DNA from: Kordiimonadaceae bacterium
GTDB lineage: Bacteria; Pseudomonadota; Alphaproteobacteria; Sphingomonadales; Emcibacteraceae
Assembly: GCA_018699075.1 (NCBI GenBank)
Contig: JABIPV010000359.1
Location: 1 to 5,123, forward strand
Direction: 5' to 3'
DNA: 5,123 bases
Position 1 is the stretch's first letter, and every line of letters begins with the position of its first letter. Under the pieces are notes generated by a model. It had not been told where the DNA came from. It did no database searches and worked only from the letters and a program-made list of their open reading frames with translations. Position numbers and translations under genes: made by a program. Shown piece by piece: positions 1-5,123 of the stretch.

Positions 1-957
1 AAAATCAAAGAAAAATTTGTTCCAAGCGCTGAACAAATGGCGTTAATGCCTGATGTATCCGGTAATGATCTTAACGGGCTAGGTGAAACGGAAATTAGGC
101 GCCCTTCTCCGATATATTGGCAAACGCCAGAACTTACGCCTTTCGGTCCTCTTATGCAGTTTTTTGTTGATAACGCCCCCCGTGATCAAAAACTTTATGA
201 AACGCAGATGAACACGGATAAAATTAGGGATACGACAGTCCCTCCTGTGTCCCCAAACCGTATTGAAAAATCATCTACTGACTGGGCTAAATTGCTGAAA
301 GATGTTGGCCTTGAAAATGGTGCGGTTGCAGTAGGCATCACGCAAATGAAGCCGGAATGGGTGATTGATACTTTTGATGTGCCTTACGAAACTGTGGTAA
401 CAATTGGCGTGGCGATGGATTTTGGAAATTTAAAAACTGCACCCGAAGTACCATCTGCCATTGAAGTGATAAAAAAATATGGCGAAGCTCATCAAGTTAC
501 CCACGCTATTGCCACATGGATACATTCGCAGGGATGGGATGCGGTATCATATGGCGGCTCAAATAATGTACCTATTTTGCTTATCCCACCGGCGCTTGAA
601 AGTGGACTTGGTGAACTCGGAAAACATGGTTCACTTATAAATCGTGAAAATGGGTCGGTGTTACGGCTAGGTGGGCTTGTGACCAATATGCCATTGGATA
701 TTGATAATTCTGATAATTTTGGCCTCGATCATTTTTGTTTAAACTGCAAAGCTTGTCAGAATGCTTGCCCGCCCGAAGCAATTCATTCGGAAAAGAAAAT
801 GGTCCGGGGAAATGAAAAATGGTACGTAGATTTTGATAAATGCCTGCCGTTCTTCAATGAAAATACTGGTTGCGGAATATGTCTTGCGGTTTGTCCATGG
901 GCGCGGCCCGGAGTGCCGGGTAATCTGATTAAAAAGATTGCTAAAAAGTACCTTTAA
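1..957 (+). CDS. Reductive dehalogenase-like corrinoid/double [4Fe-4S] protein, 5'-truncated by the window
   Basis: The frame is open from nt 1 to the TAA at 955-957 (318 codons). The ATG at 37 has no Shine-Dalgarno and is probably internal, so the true start lies upstream. The C-terminus has two iron-sulfur motifs: CLNCKACQNACP (codons 246-257), then C281-x9-C291-x2-C294-x3-C298-P. Ahead of them are GLGELGKHG (codons 202-210) and RLGGLVTNMPL (from R222), wording typical of the corrinoid-binding nitroreductase-like core shared by RdhA dehalogenases and the related epoxyqueuosine reductase QueG. Known family members use cobalamin and two [4Fe-4S] clusters to remove halide reductively from organohalides. 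I favour RdhA over QueG because of the W-V-I-D/IGVAMDF region and the 'GLDHFC' lead into the clusters. The protein ends 20 residues after the last cysteine, so no reductase module is fused at the C-terminus. Any Tat signal would be outside the window. No membrane-anchor gene follows; the next gene is convergent. The substrate is unknown. Confidence 0.85.
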   Translation, partial: KIKEKFVPSAEQMALMPDVSGNDLNGLGETEIRRPSPIYWQTPELTPFGPLMQFFVDNAPRDQKLYETQMNTDKIRDTTVPPVSPNRIEKSSTDWAKLLKDVGLENGAVAVGITQMKPEWVIDTFDVPYETVVTIGVAMDFGNLKTAPEVPSAIEVIKKYGEAHQVTHAIATWIHSQGWDAVSYGGSNNVPILLIPPALESGLGELGKHGSLINRENGSVLRLGGLVTNMPLDIDNSDNFGLDHFCLNCKACQNACPPEAIHSEKKMVRGNEKWYVDFDKCLPFFNENTGCGICLAVCPWARPGVPGNLIKKIAKKYL

Positions 958-2971
958 GTCGAATTCTAAATCTTTTATCAAAATATTGGCGTCTGTTTTC
1001 AATACTGGAAATCATTCCGCTTAATCTGGTGGGATCATAAATCGTTCTGATGCGATCTTCATTAGCATTGACCAGATTATCCACTGAAGCGGTGAGTACC
1101 ATATTACTCAATATGTTGTAATTGACACTAAAACTTACGTGTAAAATGTCATGATCTCTATCGGTGAATTGATTAATAGAGTATATTTTCTGAGGACCAT
1201 AATACCAAAACTGGAAACTATAACTAAGCCCTAAATCGTCTAAATCATGACGTAGAATACCTGTTGACGCAAAACTTTGGTCATCATTAATATCCCTGTG
1301 GTTTCTGGTAAAGGCGTCAATTGTATTGGTGTCGAATATTTCAAAACTACCGACTAAGACTACATTCTCAAGACCGATAAAGCCAAATTTCAAACTGGTA
1401 CTAATGGACGCTGTATTTTGAGTAGCACTCCCTACATTTCCAACTCCAGCGACGTTTGGTGCAACTTCGATGAATTCGATATGGTCTGATATTCGTCTAT
1501 GTTCCAAGCCAAATTTTATGTGCCCTTGGTCATTTAAAAAACGCCTTTCGTAGGATACTTCAAAATCCCATGATTTTTCTGGAACTAAATTCTGGTTTCC
1601 ACCAAAAAATATATCGTCTTCATCAATGGAGGCAGCAAAATCATTGAAATCAAGCTGTGAAACATCACGTCTTACAGAAAATTGAAATTGATTTTGCGGA
1701 TTTTGATCATATCGTAAATCAATACTTGGTTTTAAAAATGAGAATTTTTCGGAATGATTACGGCTAATGCTTATTTGTGAAATTTTTGAATATTCGTATT
1801 TAAGCGCGCTATCCAGACTTAAAGCGCTGGTTAATTTTCCAGTATAATTTATAAAACTTTCCGACCTGGTTTCTTTTACAGTTACGAGTGCATTTGCGTC
1901 TAGGCCAGCTTCTACAGTATTATACGCAAACTCTGATCCGAATTTAAGCTCTGACCCACTTCCCAAATCATAGGTAATAGAAGGGCGTAATATTGCTTCA
2001 CTTTTGTTACTTAAAAAAGTGGTATTGCTATCAAATGTTGGCGGAGTTTCTGTGATTAATTCATCTCTCTTTTGATTGGTTTTAGCATTGCTTCCAGAAT
2101 ATATTCCGATGATTTTATAATTCCATTTATCTGATAATTGGGCAGTGTAATCACCCCCTATTTCAAATCCGGGTTTATCAAGAGCAATTTTTTGTAAAGA
2201 GGAACCTTGCGTTTCCAATGTGCCGCCCGAGGAATAGTTTGTCACTTTACCGTTCCAGTTAACCCTTGATTTATCCTGTGTCCAACGGGCATTTAGGCGT
2301 AATTGGTTATTATTTGGAAACGTATATGAAAGATTGCTGGATAGAGCACGACTGTGGAAATATTGATCGCCTAAATCGTTTAAGGATTTTGTCGTGACAC
2401 CATTGCCATTTAGGATATTATCTTCTCTGGTATAATCGGTAATATAACCTGACTGGGAAGCTTCTATGAAATAATCGAGTTTTCCTTTACTACCGCTATA
2501 AGAAAGCAAACCTAGTGGGAAAAGACGGCCACTGGGAAGAATGCGTGATCCGATGTCAAAGGTACCGCTTCCCTTTTTATTATCCTGAACCAGAACAATA
2601 TTCATCATTGATTGCTGACTGGAAACTTTAATATCTGGTGATGATCCACGAATGATTTCGATGCGTAGTACTTGTGAAACAGCAATTCTTCCGAGGGCTG
2701 CTTCACTATTATTATTCTTTCCGGATAAGCGATTGCCGTTTATTAGAATTCCGTCATCATTACTGGCAAAGCCACGGGCATTATTTTCACTTCTGCTCAG
2801 AATGACTTGCCCTCCAGGAATTTTCATGGCCAGATCAAGCGCATTTACCGCGTTGGTAATATTTGCAAGATATTCTTGGTCATAAATAGTGACCGTTCCT
2901 TCACTGGTTTGCGCATGAACGTGATTAAGCATTAGAAATAAGAAACAGGTGATACAGATAAATAACTTCAT
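941..2971 (-). CDS. TonB-dependent outer-membrane receptor
   Basis: A complete 676-residue protein, a normal size for a TonB-dependent receptor. It should import a ligand across the outer membrane using energy from TonB/ExbB/ExbD. Residues 1-20 form a Sec signal peptide (K2, hydrophobic core, cleavage expected after VHA20). A plug domain spans about 25-128, with IPGG at 51-54, ILINGNRLSGK at 75-85, a RIEIIRG stretch at 103-109 and a terminal NIVL. The rest is a beta-barrel of alternating aromatic and polar strands, ending in RIRLKGTF with the C-terminal Phe usual in outer-membrane proteins. TVTIY (26-30) is the only TonB-box-like stretch and runs straight into the plug. The ATG at 2971 is preceded by AGGA (2979-2982) with a 7-nt spacer. 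The stop overlaps the convergent reductive-dehalogenase-like gene by 17 bp. The gene lies 111 bp downstream of a LytTR regulator, with candidate LytTR repeats between them. The ligand cannot be read from sequence; siderophore, carbohydrate or aromatic acid are all possible, and the neighbours favour the last. Confidence 0.93.
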   Translation of the reverse strand: MKLFICITCFLFLMLNHVHAQTSEGTVTIYDQEYLANITNAVNALDLAMKIPGGQVILSRSENNARGFASNDDGILINGNRLSGKNNNSEAALGRIAVSQVLRIEIIRGSSPDIKVSSQQSMMNIVLVQDNKKGSGTFDIGSRILPSGRLFPLGLLSYSGSKGKLDYFIEASQSGYITDYTREDNILNGNGVTTKSLNDLGDQYFHSRALSSNLSYTFPNNNQLRLNARWTQDKSRVNWNGKVTNYSSGGTLETQGSSLQKIALDKPGFEIGGDYTAQLSDKWNYKIIGIYSGSNAKTNQKRDELITETPPTFDSNTTFLSNKSEAILRPSITYDLGSGSELKFGSEFAYNTVEAGLDANALVTVKETRSESFINYTGKLTSALSLDSALKYEYSKISQISISRNHSEKFSFLKPSIDLRYDQNPQNQFQFSVRRDVSQLDFNDFAASIDEDDIFFGGNQNLVPEKSWDFEVSYERRFLNDQGHIKFGLEHRRISDHIEFIEVAPNVAGVGNVGSATQNTASISTSLKFGFIGLENVVLVGSFEIFDTNTIDAFTRNHRDINDDQSFASTGILRHDLDDLGLSYSFQFWYYGPQKIYSINQFTDRDHDILHVSFSVNYNILSNMVLTASVDNLVNANEDRIRTIYDPTRLSGMISSIENRRQYFDKRFRIRLKGTF

Positions 2972-3082
2972 TAATGGATCCTAGAAAAATTGGACTTATT
3001 CTGAAATTAATCTGCTGTGGGTCCTCTCTAAAGGAGTTTGCAGGGAAAAGGTCATTTGTTGCAGTTAAAATGTAGAACAGAG
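2972..3082 (-). promoter_or_regulatory. Regulator-receptor intergenic region, probable receptor promoter region
   Basis: This is the only non-coding gap in the window (111 bp). It holds the repeat pair described separately and the receptor's AGGA ribosome-binding site (2979-2982). Between them, on the minus strand, I see no good sigma70 promoter. TTTAGA (3027-3032) and ATTAAT (3006-3011) with a 15-bp spacer is the nearest fit and is weak. A weak core promoter would suit activation by the LytTR protein, but read-through from the transporter-regulator transcript is equally possible, because no strong terminator hairpin is visible here. Confidence 0.35.
3038..3070. promoter_or_regulatory. Candidate LytTR operator: two imperfect direct repeats 21 bp apart
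   Basis: Read on the plus strand, TTGCAGGGAAAA (3038-3049) and TTGCAGTTAAAA... (3059-3070) agree at 10 of 12 positions and start exactly 21 bp apart. Taken as 9-bp cores (GCAGGGAAA at 3040-3048, GCAGTTAAA at 3061-3069), the spacer is 12 bp. Two roughly 9-bp direct repeats about two helical turns apart is the known layout of LytTR binding sites, and the second core resembles the AgrA-type element ACAGTTAAG at 7 of 9 bases. The pair lies 67 bp or more upstream of the receptor start and just after the stop of a LytTR gene. Assignment to that regulator is inference. Confidence 0.5.
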
Positions 3083-3871
3083 TTACAGAGAGAGAATTTG
3101 TTGTAATTTTTGTCGACCGCTAGGACTAATAGCGCGCTCTGTGCCATTTCTAAGGCGGACAATATGACGTCTGTTTTCTTGTTTTACAATTTGATCAACT
3201 TGCTTGATGTTGATGATGGTCGATCTGTGGATGCGTAGAAATAATGTCGAAGGTAAAGTTTTTTCAAATGAGTTTAAAGACTGACGTACCAAATAATTAT
3301 TATCTTTTGTATGGACGCGGCAGCAATAATCTTCCGCCTCTATCCAGTGTATATCGCAAATGGCAACAGAAGACTGACGGCCGGTTGTTTTTAAGAGAAA
3401 GTAATCGGGTTTTTCGGCCCCAATATTTTCCTGCGCGGGTGAGATACTAAGCAATTGTCTTAAGGCAAATATACCAAGAAGTGCCCAATAAAAAAGAAAA
3501 TCACAAACACCCCACATAATAAAAAAGAAAAAGAATGCCCCATAACCGGTATTATCCATTCCGAGGAACGGACTAAAATTGCCACTTACGATAAAAAACC
3601 ACGCTACGTGAGAGGTGATTATTATCAAGCTAAGACCACTATGACGGAGTATCCAGAAATGAATTGGTTGTTCAACAATAGGATAACGACGATCTAGTTT
3701 TATATTTAGAAAACCAAATAATAACCAAGGTGACCAAACAACCGCTTGCCATAATAATATTGGCACGAATGATATGCTACTTGGTGTTGAGTTAATGCGA
3801 AAATAAATAAGTGCAGAAAATGTCATTATCACAGCCAATATTCCGATTAGAATAATTTGATATCGGCTCAC
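3083..3871 (-). CDS. Integral-membrane LytTR-family transcription regulator
   Basis: A 262-residue protein with two parts. The N-terminal half has four hydrophobic segments, roughly residues 4-24, 33-55, 72-96 and 108-138 (the last includes FFFFF at 113-117). The C-terminal part, about 157-262, is a LytTR DNA-binding domain: IHWIEAEDYCCRVHT (174-188), LVRQSL (194-199), FLRIHRSTIIN (211-221) and LRNGTERAISPSGRQKL (240-256). LytTR domains bind pairs of roughly 9-bp direct repeats. There is no receiver domain, so it is not a classical two-component response regulator; the membrane part may sense a signal or interact with a partner (inference). The start is GTG (3869-3871). An in-frame TAA lies immediately upstream (3872-3874), AGGAG sits at 3880-3884, and the next in-frame ATG (codon 16) would cut away the first membrane segment. 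It follows the transporter gene by 11 bp and probably shares its transcript. The receptor gene downstream is the most obvious target. Confidence 0.93.
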   Translation of the reverse strand: MSRYQIILIGILAVIMTFSALIYFRINSTPSSISFVPILLWQAVVWSPWLLFGFLNIKLDRRYPIVEQPIHFWILRHSGLSLIIITSHVAWFFIVSGNFSPFLGMDNTGYGAFFFFFIMWGVCDFLFYWALLGIFALRQLLSISPAQENIGAEKPDYFLLKTTGRQSSVAICDIHWIEAEDYCCRVHTKDNNYLVRQSLNSFEKTLPSTLFLRIHRSTIINIKQVDQIVKQENRRHIVRLRNGTERAISPSGRQKLQQILSL

Positions 3872-3879
3872 TTATTTTG

Positions 3880-3884
3880 CTCCT
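3880..3884 (-). promoter_or_regulatory. Shine-Dalgarno AGGAG of the LytTR gene, overlapping the transporter stop codon
   Basis: On the minus strand AGGAG sits 8 nt before the GTG at 3871 and shares bases with the TAG stop of the upstream transporter gene (3883-3885). It supports the GTG as the true start. It also suggests that ribosomes finishing the transporter help start the regulator, so the two are translationally coupled (inference). Confidence 0.8.
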
Positions 3885-5123
3885 AAATCTTTATAGTAAC
3901 GATTAAAATGGCTCCCAAAATGACAGGTAATGCAAAAATCGTAAATAGAGCATACATATCAAAATTAAGGGCGATAAGGTATCCGGCAAGGATTGGCGCG
4001 ACAATGGCCCCTGTGCGGCCAAGGCCAGCGCACCAACCAATTCCGGTTGATCTTATCGATGCTTGATAAAATCTTGCTGCAACGGCATACATGGCACTGA
4101 AAGCACCGTTTAATAAAAAGCCAATCACAAATATAAGAATATAGAGCATTGAAATATCAGTTGGTCTGGTCAGGGTAAAGTAAATCATTAAAATACCCGT
4201 TCCGGCAAAAAAGATGGCAATGGGTTTTGCAAGATTATATTTAGTGGTTATCAGCCCGATTAATAATATACCGAACATTGCGCCCATATTGCTGAGGGTG
4301 AGTGCATATATGCCTTGTTTTATGGAAAGCCCGCTGGCGACAAATAAAGACGGTGTCCAAGAAAGCAAGAAATAAATAGCGAGGAAGCCCATAAAGAATA
4401 TGGTCCAAAGTTTTATAGTGGTTTTCCACAGATCTATTGAAAGAAGGCTTTTTACGTTTGCCGCTTGGCGGTCTTCAACAAGGCCTGTTATATCAGGCAA
4501 TGTTTGCAAAGGTTCTTTTTTAATGCGCTTCAGTACATTATTTATGGCGCGTAATTTATCCTTATCAGCCAAGCGAGCATGGGTGAGAAACTGAACTGAT
4601 TCCGGGAGAAATAAAAAAGCGATTACAAAAATAATCAACGTGGCAATACCACTATATATAAAGAGCATCTGCCAGCCAAAGCTTGGCAGTATCATCGCGG
4701 CAATCGGGCCAACAATCATAGCACCAAAGGGGTATCCAGAAATAATTAGCGGTACAGTGAGGTTTTTATATTTTTCAGGTGAAAATTCACTACCTATTGT
4801 CGCGGCGCTGGCAAAAATTGCCCCAATACCAAGGCCGGATATAGCACGAATAATGATCATGAGTTCCACAGAATTATCAACAAAACCTGTTGCGATCATG
4901 GATATCCCGGTGAGAAAAACGGAAAATAATACAACTTTCCGGCGGCCGTAAACATCACTCATTGGTGCCAAAAATATGGCCCCAAGTGACATACCAACAA
5001 GAGCGGCACTTAACATATACCCGACTTCAACAGGCGAAATTTGCCAACTTTCACTTATCGTCGGTGCCGCAACGGACATGGCAACAACATCTACCCCATC
5101 AACGCAATTTAACATAAAACCCA
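3883..5123 (-). CDS. MFS transporter, aromatic acid:H+ symporter (AAHS)-like, 5'-truncated by the window
   Basis: The frame runs off the right edge; 410 residues are visible from the Met at 5113-5115, preceded by in-frame Gly-Phe. That Met is not the likely start, because it would fall inside the first membrane helix. Numbering from it: DGVD at 6-9 in helix 1, a signature of the aromatic acid:H+ symporter group (PcaK, BenK, MhpT types) whose acidic residues are needed for transport; the loop 2-3 motif SDVYGRRK at 53-60; PESVQFL at 171-177 closing helix 6; a central cytoplasmic loop at about 178-230; YFLLSWTPSLF at 248-258 in helix 7; and RSTGIGWCAGLGRTGA at 355-370 in the late-helix region. 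Twelve helices are expected in total. The family imports aromatic carboxylates such as benzoates, hydroxybenzoates or phenylpropionates with protons. The exact substrate is not readable, and other MFS sugar/acid groups share some of these motifs. The TAG stop (3883-3885) overlaps the Shine-Dalgarno of the LytTR gene. No promoter is visible; it lies outside the window. Confidence 0.88.
   Translation of the reverse strand, partial: GFMLNCVDGVDVVAMSVAAPTISESWQISPVEVGYMLSAALVGMSLGAIFLAPMSDVYGRRKVVLFSVFLTGISMIATGFVDNSVELMIIIRAISGLGIGAIFASAATIGSEFSPEKYKNLTVPLIISGYPFGAMIVGPIAAMILPSFGWQMLFIYSGIATLIIFVIAFLFLPESVQFLTHARLADKDKLRAINNVLKRIKKEPLQTLPDITGLVEDRQAANVKSLLSIDLWKTTIKLWTIFFMGFLAIYFLLSWTPSLFVASGLSIKQGIYALTLSNMGAMFGILLIGLITTKYNLAKPIAIFFAGTGILMIYFTLTRPTDISMLYILIFVIGFLLNGAFSAMYAVAARFYQASIRSTGIGWCAGLGRTGAIVAPILAGYLIALNFDMYALFTIFALPVILGAILIVTIKI

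Noticed and set aside
37..39. ATG at 37 as the start of the dehalogenase-like gene
   Set aside because: The frame stays open to nt 1 with a plausible protein sequence, there is no Shine-Dalgarno before it, and the family needs a longer N-terminal region.
932..976. Inverted repeat AAAAGATT/AATCTTTT around the convergent stop codons as a bidirectional terminator
   Set aside because: The stem is 8 bp and AT-rich with a 29-nt loop, and both arms are coding or next to coding sequence; too weak to call a terminator.
739..1002. Minus-strand open frame of 87 codons across the end of the dehalogenase-like gene
   Set aside because: It overlaps both the cysteine-motif region of the dehalogenase-like gene and the receptor's 3' end, and its translation shows no recognisable domain; a shadow frame.
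3021..3034. Small hairpin TCCTTTAGAGAGGA (minus strand) in the intergenic gap
   Set aside because: Only about five pairs including a T-G pair, with no T-run after it; likely chance.
3064..3084. Alternative LytTR repeat pair using the two GTTA motifs near the regulator stop codon
   Set aside because: The spacing is 18 bp, not the expected 21-22, and flanking matches are poorer than in the TTGCAG pair.
4640..4951. Plus-strand open frame of 103 codons inside the transporter gene
   Set aside because: It lies opposite conserved membrane helices of the transporter; its composition mirrors them and no family is recognisable.
5113..5115. ATG (minus strand) as the start of the MFS transporter
   Set aside because: It would begin inside helix 1, five residues before the DGVD motif. 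Family members have a longer N-terminus, and the frame continues to the window edge.

Overview
The window carries four protein genes and almost no non-coding DNA. The organism is a Gram-negative bacterium: there is an outer-membrane TonB-dependent receptor with a signal peptide and a C-terminal phenylalanine. The receptor's plug wording (INGNRLSGK...RIEIIRG) resembles receptors I associate with Alphaproteobacteria, and the base composition looks moderately AT-rich by eye. Taxonomic placement below 'probably an alphaproteobacterium' would be a guess.

Layout: nt 1-957 (+) is the C-terminal part of a reductive-dehalogenase-like, cobalamin/double [4Fe-4S] protein whose start lies before the window. 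It converges with, and overlaps by 17 bp, a minus-strand block that reads from right to left. That block is an MFS transporter of the aromatic acid:H+ symporter type (3883-5123, start beyond the window), then an integral-membrane LytTR transcription regulator (3083-3871, GTG start, 11 bp after the transporter), then a TonB-dependent receptor (941-2971). The only real intergenic gap is 2972-3082, between regulator and receptor. It contains two imperfect direct repeats exactly 21 bp apart, the geometry expected of a LytTR operator.

Working model (inference): the receptor brings a ligand, possibly a halogenated aromatic acid, across the outer membrane. The MFS protein takes it across the inner membrane, and the reductive-dehalogenase-like enzyme removes halogen. 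The membrane LytTR protein controls the receptor through the repeat pair. The family calls are well supported. The shared substrate and the regulatory link rest on gene neighbourhood and motif geometry only. All visible frames are intact; I saw no RNA gene, mobile element, CRISPR array or frameshift.
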